A stretch of DNA of 31,387 bases from Branchiostoma floridae (GCF_000003815.2 NC_049983.1:10636699-10668085), one strand, 5' to 3'. Positions 11,908-24,100 are shown, numbered from the stretch's first letter. The notes: generated from the letters alone by a model not told the origin. Numbers and translations are program-made.

Positions 11908-14900
11908 CTATGGAAAAGTTTAATCCCATAGATGGAGGGCTATGATGTAATTATGTAAGCACCAGCACCCAATTTATTTGTCGCTCACTTATCCAAATGG
12001 ATCCTTTTGAACTGGGTAACAGATGTAGACATACATTTTGTAATCTCAATCTGAATAGTAGAGTCATGACATTAGAAGTAATTGCCAGGGTGTGTAGAAC
12101 AATACCGCAGTCTTTTTTTCATTGATAATGGAAAGTCATTGTCTTCTATCTAAATCTTGAAGTATGTTAGTAAATAAAATAGACTACCCAACTCCTGCAA
12201 ACATTTTGAATGGTACGGTCCAAACCATTTTTCATCCCTAAAGTCAGTGGAACTTTACCAAAAGTTCATTTTCCATTCTTGGCAGTCTGGTCAGATCTCA
12301 ATCTCCCACCTGGCACATTCACAGCTTCCAGTAATCACCCAAGGAGAAAACGAGTTTGCTCTACTTTCAGCACAGAGGTACTAATTTGAAGAAAGCCCCT
12401 TTCTCCCAGACTAATAATGTAGCATTATTTCCTTGATGTAAACTAATTTTGTGGTAAGCATGCAGGTGGGAATTTGACATGCACAGAAGGCAGGAGCAGA
12501 GGTCTAACTTTAGTCAATGCAGACTGGCAGAATGTTCAGACATAGACATGTGGCAAATAGTAGGAATGGCAGATGTTGTCTGGTGTTTGTGGAAATGCTT
12601 TTCTTTATGTATTTGAACTTAAGTAGATAAAACGTTCTAAGCTGCTATTTCAGTTTGGCCAGTGGTCTAATTTTCTAAGAGACAGACAGACCTTTACCTT
12701 TACTTAGTCCCATATTAGACAGAAAGGCAGGCACAGAAAAGGGAGTGGAAAACTCAAGGGATATGGCAAAAAATTCTTAACATTGAAAGCTCCTTGCTTG
12801 ATGCTTCTATGGCATGTAAGGCTCTAGGCACATTCTGTTTTGACAGGCATCACCTAGCAACATCATCAGTCCGGTTGTCTCATGGAGGACACACAGGCCT
12901 TGTTCATCTGTTGACTGATCAATCAGATCCACCAACACAACAACATGTACCCAAACATGTCTGTCCCCATTGGGCCTTACACATCAAAGTCAGTCTAATG
13001 CGGTGTCCAAACAAATCGCAACAGGGGATTTGGTCAAAGCAAACAAGTTGTCCTCACTTTTGCATGGTGATTAGTGATGTGATCTGTCTAGTACTACAAG
13101 AAGAAGACTCTACATGACTTTCGTCATTTTGTTTTGAAAACTGTTGTTCAGGGCCGTGTGTGACTTTACCCATAAAAGAACTCAGTGGTAAAAGAAAGAC
13201 TCTAGAGCTGCTAGCTTGGGCAGCCAGACTGCATGCATACGTGTACAAATTCAAATTCTTCTTGCACTCAACTCATTTCTGTCCAATTTGTACATTTCCT
13301 GCTTCTCAGTCCTTCTTGGACTTTTCCCAAATTACCTCATTTTTAGTAAGTAGAAAGATAATGAGCAACAGGCATCCCTGCAGACTTCTTAAGGGCACAC
13401 AACCAAGAAGAATGATGATCTGATTTTTGTTTCATCCGCTCTAAAGACACATCCAACAGGAAGCGGCATTAGCTAAGATTTAAACTGGAGACAGGAAGTG
13501 TTGGATGGAGAGCAGGTAAAGTCCGTAAAATTGTAAGAGCGTGCACAGCTGTAAAACGGGGATTATACTAAAACCAGAACCGGGCTGAACCGGATTAGGT
13601 ACTCAATTGGCCATCCTATAGTTAGTCATACAAAGAGAAAGATTCCTTCCTGAATTCCTTCTTTCAAGATCATCAAGGAAACTGAAGGCTTAGAATGAAA
13701 TCTTGGCTGTTATTCAAAACAGATTTTGAGAGTCAAATGCATTTTCTTCATCAATCTCCTGAAAAACAAATTTGGCACCAATAATGATAACATGCTTTCC
13801 CCCATTAAACAGTTGTGACTGGTAAAGGCACAGGTTAGGAGGAATCGAATCTTGGCTATTATTCAAAAATAGTCAAATGCATTTTCTTCATCAATCTCGT
13901 GAAAAAAAATTGGCACCTGTAATGATAACATGTTTTCAGCCATTAACCAGTTGTGACTAGTAGAGGCACAGGTTAGGAGGCTGTTTATGTGATTTATGGT
14001 AAGATGAACCTGTTGACACAGACAGACACTTGAGACTGGCTCCTGCTGGTTTCCTGCTCTCCCTGATTGATGCCTTATTTTGGACCAACCCTGCCCCCCT
14101 TACTGGCTGGCCACGCCCACCTACAGACCCCAGGCAGACCAGAACAAATCCATTTTGCAAATTTATTCTAAATTGTCCTGGCTCAGTCATGCACATTACT
14201 CTGAGGGCCGATTTGGCTTCTCCTGTTCTGGATGTTGCCTCAGTCTGACATCTGTTCCAATTTTCTGTTGCATTTTGCAACAAGACTTTCTGATAGTTTT
14301 GGGCTTAACTCATGGTTTTGCCCTATATCTCAGCCAGGTAAAGGTATACATTTCTTTTGAAGAAAAAGACAAAGTTGAAATGAAAAATAGGCACAACCAA
14401 AGTGTCCTGAATGGTATTTTTGATTGGAAAAGTGCCACTAACCTTTGACAATTTTTCCTTCAATGTTTTGACCTCTTTTGTATATATAGCTGTACAGGAA
14501 TATCAATGATATGCTTTAAAGGCTATGCTTTAAAAACAGGTCCTTTGATTTCTCTTGTGTCCTAAAAGAATGTCTGATTTTGAGCTTTACACAAGCCTGA
14601 GTCTACTCTGCAAAAGCTGTTAAAAAAGAGCCGACTCAGCATCTAGCTAAGTTAACCTAATCTGTGTCCCCCACACCAGTGCCATAATCAGTGCACATGA
14701 CCCAGGGTGTCAGCACTTGACTCTGGTACAGGGAGGGGTCAAAGGGGAGCCAACTTCCCCATCTCACTATAATTAGAGTAATGAGAGGACCTTCCACACA
14801 CTGGGACCAGAATCTGATACCAACTCCATTTTGTTATAGTTGCACGTATCATTTGCTTTCTGCATATACTCCTGCACCCTCACATTGCTCGATTCTTATT

Positions 14901-15952
14901 TTCTTCTTCGAGAAGGTTTGAAAAATTAACTTTCTGTTTGGAGATGGATTGGTTAAGACTTTTATGTGCTATTCTAGACAGACATTTGGTGGACTGCTAT
15001 CTTCACAGCATGCCCCAGAATCTGTGTGCAGCCTCTTGAAATGGAGGAACTGACCCTACAGGCAAAGGTCAGCAGAGGGCTGGAGGGTGAATGCTTATTA
15101 CTTAGCCTATGGCACACCCATCTGTTAAAAGTTAAACTGATGCCATTGTGAATCTATTCTGCTTGAGATGGCTCTGAGCTAAGACAGTTTCTCCTAGTTT
15201 AGTTTTCTTGTCATGGTCAGCGAAATAGTATGCTGGTAGTATGTAAATTACTATTGTGGGGAAGGGATGGTGTCAGATTTTCAATTGACCTTAAACACTC
15301 AATGGATATGTACAATTATGCTGGTACACAAAGTGCTCATGGGTATACCAGGTAGTGGTAATTTTATCGCCTAAAATCCCCAAAGAGCTTTGCTTTAATA
15401 TACATTGTTTAAATGACTAATCTCATAAAGTAGGATGTAACTCAAGCTGTAGGACAAAATTGCAAAAGGGAACAGCTTGGTATCAGCTCCAGTGCCTCAT
15501 GGGAAGGATATATATTGTTGGTGGCAGTTAAACTGTGACTCTGGTTGTTACATGGTGCCTGTTACACAGCTGGGGTATACAACTTGTTATTAAACAACCT
15601 GTGTCAGGTTGATGGGCATTAAAGACAGGCTGATATTGAACACATGGGGCTCTAAGGGTAATTCATCCTCAGATTTCAAGTATATCACCAATCTGTATAT
15701 ATATGGAAATGATTTCACTCGTATTACAATGGTTAGTATGACAAAAGAGAGCAGAATATTTGTTGATTGTTTGTTCATTTTTGGCGAGAAAATAGAGCCT
15801 TAGGTTTTTTTTACCTTTTTAATGTTGCCCACAAAGATTGGAAAAAATAATGTTTTTCTTCTACTTTCAACTTAACTTTCTGAATTTCACAGTTCTCAGT
15901 AGAGAAAAACATACTTTCATCTTTCCCTTCCTACGGTAGAAAGTACATGTAC
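11908..15952. other. Non-coding interval with a 145-bp duplication
   Basis: Apart from the tandem duplication at 13693-13980, only short frames of random composition are seen. The 107-codon plus-strand frame near 12.8-13.1 kb has a fair acceptor inside it but no donor. Confidence 0.45.
13693..13980 (+). repeat. Tandem duplication, unit about 145 bp, two copies
   Basis: Copy 1 (about 13693-13842) and copy 2 (about 13843-13980) share long identical blocks such as GTCAAATGCATTTTCTTCAT and AGGCACAGGTTAGGAGG. They differ by small indels and about a dozen substitutions. No ORF spans either copy. Confidence 0.85.
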
Positions 15953-16037
15953 CTCCAATGATAGTGAAGTATCCTCTGCGAGGAGGGCTTAGGATCAGTC
16001 AGTAGGATTTCCTGGTTGCTATGCTGGTGCTTTTCTT
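15953..16037 (-). CDS. Candidate minus-strand exon (85 nt)
   Basis: The acceptor CCAAACTAGCTTTAG and donor TGGAG|GTACAT enclose 27 codons including QEILLTDPKPSSQRILHYHW with coding-like codons. It enters with 2 nt, matching the phase-1 end of 17426-17481, and leaves 2 nt. The family is unknown. Confidence 0.28.
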
Positions 16038-17230
16038 CTAAAGCTAGTTTGGGTGGCACTGCCTTCAGAAAAAGGACAATTTCATCCTTTAAAACCATGA
16101 TTCCCAAACCCTGCTCTAACAGGCTAACAACAGAAATGGATCACTTCCCAGGCATGTTGTCCAGTAGACTGCAGAATAACTGACATGCTCAGGACTTGGC
16201 TGGCCTTTGATGTGGCCTGTGTTATCTCTGGGCAGGGCTCAGCAGACTTGTGGTCAAAACCAGGGCTTGCTGTTGAGTTATACAAGCCATACTCTCTCTG
16301 GATATTATCATCTGTACTCATTCAATGTACGGAAATACCCACAGAGTAAAGTACCTGTTTCATTCCATACAACAGGCAATCGAAGTGTGCATATGTACTT
16401 CATATGAAGTGGACCTGTAACACCATTTCACACAACACTCACATTTTCTTCAGATCCAGGTATCAAGTACTAAATCCATCTTACTGGAGTGCTTAGCCTT
16501 GTGCCAGAGGTCAGACACATTGGAGACATGGAACTGACACAGAATTAGCAACTAAAGAAGATGTTTTTTAAATCCAAAACCCAGAAGGAAATGTAACGTT
16601 ATAGGACTTGTGTCTTCAGTTGTCATTCAACCTATGAAAATTACTACTTGATGATAGACAGCTTAGACTATAAACATAGTCAGGTTTTTGTCATAAGTGT
16701 ATATCAAAAGTCTCACAAAAGGTTTAGTTCAAAAGTTCTTCTATGGCAAAACAAGGGCTTGTGTGGAACCATTCGTTCATCTGCTTTCTGCTATTTTGCT
16801 ACCCCATACCATACTGGTAATCTTGCATTAATGACTTGATTATAGCCCTACAAATTGGGACCTTATTTGTGGCGGGGCATCTCTTGGAAATTCAGTCTTG
16901 GACACTTAAGATAAGGACCTCCTATGAAGAGAACAGTTGCCGGCAATAAGTCAGATCTTAAAGGAATCTCCTGTGATACCATGGAACACACATGGAGCCA
17001 AGACATGCAGTTAATGAGCTACAGCATGTTGCAAACTGGGGAGAATCTTCAAGAGGGGACCCTCTCTTCATATCAACTTCTTACCCCTTAGCAAAGTCTA
17101 TTTGTTAATGCTAGAAAGATGAAGACTGGGCTTCCAAAATTCAATGCCTTACTTTTTCCATATTATTGTATGAGAACACTTTCAACAAAATGGTAAATCC
17201 TATTAAAAAATACAGCTAAGGGTGCCAACA

Positions 17231-17250
17231 TGACACTACATGACACTACA
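17231..17250 (+). repeat. 10-bp tandem repeat, two copies
   Basis: TGACACTACA is repeated twice without change. Confidence 0.9.
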
Positions 17251-17425
17251 GATTTTATGGTCCATCCCTAACCTAGATAGATAGGGAGTGAGACAGTTTG
17301 GAGGAGGTACCAGACTTTGACATATCAAGATCTTGATCTTAACTTAAGAAGAACCACATGGGACAGAGTGAAGACTAATTGACTGTCTGCTTTGAAGAAG
17401 TGTAGAAGATACAAAACATTGACAC

Positions 17426-17481
17426 CTGTTGCAGATTTAAGAAAAGCACTCCCTTTGATGAAGAAGCTTTCACCTTTTGAA
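17426..17481 (-). CDS. Candidate minus-strand exon (56 nt)
   Basis: A strong acceptor (GATATTGTTTTTAG) is followed by a frame reading SKGESFFIKGSAFLKSAT, entered with 1 nt as the 17811-17845 candidate would require. The donor is CAG|GTGTCA. A second frame is also open. A rival small exon at 17604-17637 would break the frame if both were used. Confidence 0.23.
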
Positions 17482-17810
17482 CTAAAAACAATATCTTAGA
17501 TAAGAGTGGACAGTGGACACTTGGCAGGATTTAAGATAGCCATTGCAGCAAGCCTTTATACTTCTGGAAGATCAGCTTTTAGAAAGTATAATTGAGCACT
17601 CACACTGGTTTGTTTTAGAATCTCTGTGGTCCTGTATCTTTGCATAAAATCATGAATCAGTAAAAGATATATTTTCATATGATGCTTAGCTCTACTCAGT
17701 GGAATGATTGATATGAGTGCATGAAAAAATTATACAGAAATATAAGACATATCCATGATTATGGTGTTTTGTAAGGCTAGTTCTACCTCCCAAAGTTTAC
17801 CAAAATTTAC

Positions 17811-17845
17811 CTGAAACCTAAGAAGTCCTTAATAGATAACATCAC
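17811..17845 (-). CDS. Candidate minus-strand mini-exon (35 nt)
   Basis: The acceptor CATAATTGAAAACAG and donor TTTCAG|GTAAAT enclose VMLSIKDFLGF in the only open frame, entering in phase 0 as the 18432-18507 candidate requires. It is short, so chance is a real alternative. Confidence 0.25.
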
Positions 17846-18431
17846 CTGTTTTCAATTATGTTAATTAATTAGCAGAGACACATGACTCTTAAAGTAGAGC
17901 AAGGGTAGGATCATCTGTCCTGTAGCTGATTGCTATCTGCAGGTCTGGAGTGGTGTATGGATGGACCATAGGAATGTTTGTTCCTGTTGTCATCATAGAA
18001 CTGCTGATAACATAAGGGCAAAGTTGATTTCAGGCAAAGTAGTTTCGATAAGGTAGTAAGAAATGGTACAACTTCACCAGAGAAATTTCTGAGATTTAGA
18101 GTTGTCTGTTTAAGCTTGTGAAATTGCACCAAGCTTGCAAGGAATGATAAAGCTCTTAATATGAGGACTAGTAGTTGTCTGCATAAAGAAATCATTGTCA
18201 TAGATGTAACGTTAAAACATGTATTTCCAAACAGAGTTTTTGTAGAAATTCTGAGGTATGAATTATTTTATAATCTTACGTACATTATATAAATGCTATA
18301 CTGTATGTCAAGCTCCTTTCTGCTCTAAAGACTTTGTAAATGATAAAGATATATTTGTACATATGTGATCAGTTGATCAATGTAATCACCCATAGCTACT
18401 TGTGATGCTGTATTTTACATCACCATTTTAC

Positions 18432-18507
18432 ATCAGCAAAATACACACAAACACACAAATAGGATCCATAAAGCTTAAACACCAATCCCTGTATAAGCTC
18501 CCCTGAT
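18432..18507 (-). CDS. Candidate minus-strand exon
   Basis: The acceptor is GTCAATCTTACAG and the donor GAT|GTAAAA. After 1 nt completing a Gly codon, 25 codons are open (SGELIQGLVFKLYG, then a Cys/Val/Tyr-rich stretch). The Cys-rich end resembles translation of a GT repeat and may mean the true donor is earlier, or that this is not coding. Confidence 0.27.
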
Positions 18508-18948
18508 CTGTAAGATTGACAGCTTCCTCCCTCTGGACCGGGTGCCTAGAACCTGCCAATCAACAGTGAACTGGAACTCTTGGCAGTCCCTCAAAATAGT
18601 CAACATCTAGCTAATGAAATACTTGGCCATTTTCTATCTGGCTTCCATATCTTATTGCTGCATTTCCTTGTAGGCTGTGGGTTTTCTGATAATCACTTTT
18701 CTTGGAACTACTTTGAATGGAGCAAATCAGCATGTTGTTTTTTTGCATGTAATTGCACTGATCTGCTCGTAAACTGAGGAAAGGAATTTGCCCCTTCCTT
18801 TTTTTAAAGCCTTCTAGGAAAGAAGCAACATATAAATAGCATGCACGCAATCTGAAATACTGAAAACTTGAAGCTTGGGTTCAATGACTGGAACCGTAAG
18901 TTCCTGTTATCAGTTGATGTCAGTGAGCACCAGTCTGTCATGACTCAC

Positions 18949-19059
18949 CCCCTAACCATGTCAGAAAGATCCCAGGTCCTCTCTCTGTACTCCTTAGGAT
19001 GACATGTTTTCCCCAACTCCTGAAACCTGAGTCTAAATTTCTCTGATACCAGGCTCATT
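18949..19059 (-). CDS. Candidate minus-strand exon, best supported
   Basis: On the minus strand a long pyrimidine tract ending TTCTATTCTCAG is followed by 111 nt with one open frame and the donor GTGAGT. It encodes 36 residues including EKFRLRFQELGKTCHPKEYR, charged and helix-like. It opens with 1 nt and closes with 2 nt of split codons, compatible with the candidate exons on both sides (19278-19330 and 18432-18507). No family is recognised. Good splice sites also occur by chance in this region, so the call stays tentative. Confidence 0.4.
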
Positions 19060-19277
19060 CTGAGAATAGAAGGGAAAAAATCACCAATCATTGCAATAAG
19101 TATACTATCTAAACGAATGTGCCTTAAAGTAGATATGTCCTCATAATGAGGGAGTCTGAGTGACTTAGTAGAAGCGTTATAACCTGAACTTGAAAAACGT
19201 TTCATGAATGGAGAAAAAATCCAATGATTAATGGATTAAACACTCTGTCAAACTGCTAGAATACCATTACATACTAC

Positions 19278-19330
19278 ATGTAGCATCTGTGCATTTCTGT
19301 TGCCTTCTCATCACCTTCAGTATCAATAGG
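19278..19330 (-). CDS. Candidate minus-strand exon
   Basis: The acceptor GTCTTGGATGTTTTAG is good; the donor AT|GTAGTA is moderate. The 53 nt read PIDTEGDEKATEMHRCY in phase 0 and leave AT to be completed by the next candidate exon (Ile). A second frame is also open, so the reading depends on the chain being real. Confidence 0.3.
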
Positions 19331-20526
19331 CTAAAACATCCAAGACAAGATCATAGAATAAAGGACTTTAGAGTATAAGGTTATGATATCCTCTACTGAG
19401 TGAAGTACATGTATTATGCTTTTTCGAGTATACAATATTAGAAACAGTTGTGCCAAAATGTCAGATGGGGCATAACTGAGATTTACAAAGGGGTTGTTTT
19501 GAATATAGAAGGTTACTACTTCACAGAGCTATGCTTTGAAGTCATAGAAAGACTTTGCAATATCCACATCTGTCCTCAACATGTGTGTATGGGCACATTC
19601 TTTGCTTTAACAAAGGTCTACTAATCAACTTCACCTACAGCTTGACTCTTTGCGGCTCATACTAGTTCTTTCAAAAAGTCCTTTTCATCCTAGTTTCTCA
19701 TAAACTTTCAAACCTTATAAATTCTTTGGCCCTCAAACTAATATTTCCAATGTTGAGACATCTTGACTTAAAGACTGTGGCCGGTTGTCTCCATTTCAAA
19801 GATTTACACAACTTGAAGACTGTCACTGATCTGATGTGGAAAGATTTGCAGCCACAGAGTTGGTCTCCAACAACAATGGCAGCAGTGCCAAGAGCACATT
19901 CTTTCCCACTGGTCACAGCAAATATATGCTTGACACACTGATTGACGTTAACCTACAGTTACGTCTGTCAGAAATGTCAGAAATTTGTCAGCTCTCAATT
20001 GCTTTTTCCTGGAAGTATCCTGAAGAAAATGCTTATGTTACAATGTTCTGAGTCCCAACACATTACTTTAGACCAAGAAAATGAGAAACTGATGATTTAT
20101 AGTCTTCAAGTTTGTATCATTTCCAATACAAAAATAAACATGGCAGCACCTAGACAGAGTTGGCCAAAACATGACATTATCAAATATATGTGTAAAAGAC
20201 TAAGTTGTCAGAGACTTTATTTGGAAGAAGTCTCCAGCATAAACAGTTTTTGTAACGGTTGGCAGTTTAGACACTGATTCATATGCGCATAGATAAATTG
20301 CGAATCTCATATGGAAGTCTTTAAAGATTGAAGGCTTATGCAGAGGTAATCTGAATACTAGAAGCTACGTTTTCTGCTTTCAGTACCTTGGCCAGAGCTA
20401 GAATCAGAGTGACATCACATGTGGCACTCTGCCAAAGCCTGTTTCCATTTTACTGTGAGCCAGACAGAGGGATAGACAGTTGAAGATTCCCATGGTTGTT
20501 TACTGCTCTCAGCCAAGTTCGCATAC
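19331..20526. other. Non-coding interval, several overlapping open frames
   Basis: Between about 19.73 and 20.06 kb all three plus-strand frames stay open for more than 60 codons. None shows recognisable motifs or both splice borders, so no call is made. Confidence 0.4.
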
Positions 20527-20596
20527 CTCCCAGGAAAAGTCAGCAATAAATCTGTGAGCCCTGACACCTGTTGTTTTGGAAGCTTCCGCACACTTG
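20527..20596 (-). CDS. Candidate minus-strand exon
   Basis: The acceptor ATATTTATCAATCAG and donor GAG|GTATGC enclose 70 nt. One frame reads 23 codons (KCAEASKTTGVRAHRFIADF then SWE) and ends in phase 0, matching the candidate exon at 19278-19330. The acceptor is only moderate and the frame lacks a start, so further exons would be required upstream. Confidence 0.3.
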
Positions 20597-20649
20597 CTGA
20601 TTGATAAATATGGAAGTCATCTATTCTTAATCTTATATCAACTTTAGAA

Positions 20650-20727
20650 TTGGGTTAGAGAAGTACACTGTGCAATGTATGATTGGCCACATTGGGAAGA
20701 GAGGTACACTGTGCAACATATGTATGA
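20650..20727 (+). repeat. Imperfect tandem repeat, period about 41 bp
   Basis: The block TACACTGTGCAA with similar flanks (TTGGG..AGAG before, TATGTATGA-like after) occurs at 20650-20684 and 20692-20727. It is an old short duplication just upstream of exon A. Confidence 0.65.
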
Positions 20728-20978
20728 GTCAATGCTATTTGACTCTTCAAACTGAAAGCCTAACAATTCACGTTTTACCTATAAATGCCATTTGCTGACA
20801 TTAGTGACTATTCTTATTAGTGAAAATATCATTCTATTCTCCTACCCAAATTCACTGACAATGCAAGACCATACAAGTAATGTAAAAAGACTTGGACACA
20901 GGCAACAGCATATTGTGGTATGACTGAGTACGAATTCTAAAGCATTCAATTTATGATCATTTTCTGTGTTTTGTGCAG

Positions 20979-21118
20979 GGCCGGTCGTGGGGAGTTGGCC
21001 TCCATGAAGGAACAGCTGACCTTGGAAGTGGGGTACCATTCTGACCAATCAGAGCGCAGATCACCTGCAGGGCACTCAGATGTCTCAACTCCTGACCAAT
21101 CAGTGTCAAGTGGATGCA
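20979..21118 (+). CDS. Exon A of the coiled-coil gene (Ser-rich segment)
   Basis: The acceptor is a pyrimidine-rich tract ending TTTTGTGCAG and the donor is GCA|GTAAGT, near consensus. Only one of three frames is open. It reads 46 codons (containing ELASMKEQLTLEVG) between a leading G and a trailing A. The second half is rich in Ser, Asp and Gln, with a DQS repeat spaced 17 codons apart. The frame enters in the middle of a codon, so an upstream exon is expected. Alternatively the in-frame ATG at 21004 could be the start if the apparent acceptor is not used. Confidence 0.8.
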
Positions 21119-24100
21119 GTAAGTAGAAAACATCATCATGATAACAATTTTATCCTTTCACCAATGCTAAGAAAAGGGACAAGTATTCTTCTTCTTTTTA
21201 AGATGTGCAGTTTAAGAGTCATCATCTTATAATTTCAAATATTTTCGATCAAATCAGATGGACTCCCCTACATCAATACTTATCAGTAGAAATCTCCTAC
21301 TCTAGCTAAGTTAGTAGGAAAAGTTTTGATGATAAAAGAATCATGGATCTGATAGCCTGACTGTCAATCAATCAATGACCAACATGATGGTCACTCTAGC
21401 GTCCTGGATGACTGATGACCAGTCCAGGTTGGCTGCCCTCCCCTCTTCAGACAATAGCCTGCGACCACAGTAAATTCAGGCTTTGAGTATCCTGACAATA
21501 GTCCGGCTCCCCCGACACCCTGCCCTTTGGGCTAACCGCTGAGCTCAGCATAATAGTGGTGCTCCAACCATTGTCCTAATTCTCACATTTTTGAAAACAG
21601 GGACGCTACCTAGACTCAACCGTCTTTTCAAGGAAACAAAGTTTACTTGTCTGACCTCAATCTGTCACTTCTAAGATGGATCAAATTTACTTCTTAAGTT
21701 GAAGTAGATCTAATTCATAGCAACCTTGGACCAAGAAGTTGTATATCTATCACGTCGGCTTCAATGCCAACAGTCAGTAAAACTCTAGCTCTTTTCATTT
21801 GGTTTATTATGGAGTTTTACAGTTTCTTCTTGTAGCCAGTGAAATCTGAAAAGATTATCAAACTACAGCTTGGCAACTAACGTTATATGTTTCAAACAGC
21901 ACGAACATGTAAGTAAAAAAAAGTGTTAAACTTTGACATCTATAACAGTCAGTAAAACTCTAGCTCTTTTCATTCGGTTTATCATGGAGTTTTACTGTTT
22001 CTTCTTATAGCCAGTGAAATCTGAAAAGATTGTCAAACTTCAGTTTGGCAACTAACGTTATATGTTTCAAACAGCCCGAACATGTAAGTAAAAAAAAAAG
22101 TGTTAAACTTCGAGATTTATAACATCTTGTATACAGGGTACTTTGACCCACTTGTGAATCATCTAATTTTCCAGAAGTAAGTGAGTGTAGAGAGAAGGTG
22201 AAACATAATCAGATAGCCGTGCTCCGGTAATCCCCTACATTGTGCTTGTTCAGGGTTAGTGAACCCTCTGACACTCACACAATAGCCTGGAACCGCAGGC
22301 ATCAGCCGTGGTGACAGCTGAATAATGACCAGGACCACACTTTTGTGTCAACTGTCACCATCCACTGGGCAGGGGAATCCAAATTCTTCATCAGAACCTT
22401 CGGGAGTCATTTTTCCCCTGAAGACTATTATAAGCTAATTTTGCATTATGTATTACGTTAACTTTCCCATGAAAAGGTTTAGATAAAACAAATTCTGCGT
22501 TAACATTTGAAAAGGTATAGATAAAAAGGTTACACAGTAAGCTATTGATAATTTGATTTTGGCTCTTGCACATTTTGATATTTTTTCAGCAAATAAAAGA
22601 AAGCTACATCATCATGTACAACATAACATACCTTATATTTTAGATAAATTAGTACTATTACCATATTACTTCGCAAATTTATACAGCCATGTAGATACTA
22701 TCAATTTTATACTGAATGTTATATTTGAATAATTTTCTGATACATCCATGCCCCCAAATGCTTCACAATTCCTGTAACTCATGTATACTAGCTATTCTAA
22801 TAGTCTAAATTTGCCAGACACAATAACCATGAATAGTTGGTACATTTTTGCATCGGGGGTCACTGATCTTGAGTTACCAGTCATTCATACTATGTTCATT
22901 CCCGTGAATATACAGAAAGCCGAAAGGAGACATAGGAAATGGGCATTTTGTTTCCTTTGAGCCTTTTTGTTGTGTTCTGATAGAAGTTTCTACAAAAGGC
23001 ACAAATAACACACTACAAACTGATGAAAGGTCTTGAGTACCCTTCTTTGTTCATCACTTGCTTTGATGTCCCACAATTTTTTCAGAAATTAGTGTTTTCC
23101 AAGAACTTGCTGGTGCCACATAAAGATAAATTAAAGTAATTATGATTAGTTTGTCTGGAGAAGACAAGGTTTACTGCATCAATTTTTCCTTATATTTCTA
23201 TCATAATGGTATTCAAAAGAAATTCACTTTGTCTTTAGTAGGACATTTTAGCAACAACCCAACAACTTTGAATTTCATTGTGTTTTAGATGTCTGTTGTA
23301 CTACAAACAAACTTCTGTGCTTTGCATGAATATATGACTGACACCTGTCAAAGTTCTCTGCATTTTTGATGCAACAATCAAGTCAGTAAAACAGTTAAAG
23401 CAGTCTAAAACAGCAAGAGACAAGGCATCCGTAATGGGGGTCCCAAGTTTCCAATTTTTCACCGAAAATCTGGAAAATCAATTTTACTTGGCCTTTCTCT
23501 CCGACCCCTGATGACCAATTTAGAGTCCGTGTCTCCATGGCAACCGCTCAGTCAGTAATGTCGCAGACGTGCCTGTAACAATGGCGGGAAAATTTATGGG
23601 AAATTTGGTCAATTTCGGGTCATTTTTCCGGGCCGGGAGGGTCAGTAGTGCTGAACACATGCTATCCGTCTTGGAGTGGGGAGTCTTTGTTGTAGGGGTG
23701 GTCGGACAGAAATGCATAAAACATGAACATCTGTTGGCTTTCCCAAAATTACGAGCGATAAAGGTTCGACTTGCCCGGACGAAGGCAATTAAAGATATTT
23801 GATGAAAGTGTATACAAACGTGAGTGCTTTTGAATTGCGCTCAATTCCCAAGTTTCCCAGCATCCATTCATCAATCCGTCTTAAATACAAAAGGATGAAG
23901 ATTGAAAAATGCAAGTTTAGTACTACAATGATGTTTGCCTCTATTTTACCATGCAAAGAGAATGCATAAATTTGCTCTACAAAAAAAAGTGGAATGTGGA
24001 AATGTTTATTTTAGATGTTACAGATTATTCAAGTTAAAATAGACTTCAACCCTCAATGTGTCACATCCAGAAATTAATCAGTTGACAGTAACTTTCTGAG

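Larger units (their letters stand above)
23461..23880 (+). promoter_or_regulatory. CpG-rich patch, probable internal promoter
   Basis: About 18 CpG dinucleotides fall between 23501 and 23860, whereas a stretch of similar size just upstream (22621-22860) has two. CpG is otherwise sparse in the first 23 kb. The patch contains an X-box and an ATG in good context (aacaATGG), and a GTGAGT donor follows at 23820. I infer a transcription start here on the plus strand, within the first visible intron of the coiled-coil gene. No TATA box is evident. Confidence 0.5.

Noticed and set aside
12794-13117. 107-codon plus-strand frame with an internal TTCTGTTTTGACAG acceptor
   Set aside because: No matching donor and no phase link to exon A; composition is not coding-like.
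17085-17110. Minus-strand 26-nt segment with excellent acceptor (CATCTTTCTAG) and donor (GTAAGA)
   Set aside because: All three frames contain a stop. It shows that strong splice-site pairs occur by chance here and tempers the other minus-strand calls.
18750-18817. Minus-strand open segment reading KALKKGRGKFLSSVYEQ after a strong acceptor
   Set aside because: No usable donor, and its frame is incompatible with the better-supported 18949-19059 candidate.
19726-19941. Plus-strand frame starting with an LRR-like pattern (Leu-rich, HLDLK)
   Set aside because: Only one imperfect repeat, then unrelated sequence; no exon borders.
21043-21103. Two GACCAATCAG (NF-Y-like) boxes 51 bp apart
   Set aside because: They lie inside exon A, in frame, and are explained by a repeated Asp-Gln-Ser coding motif; no other promoter sign is present.
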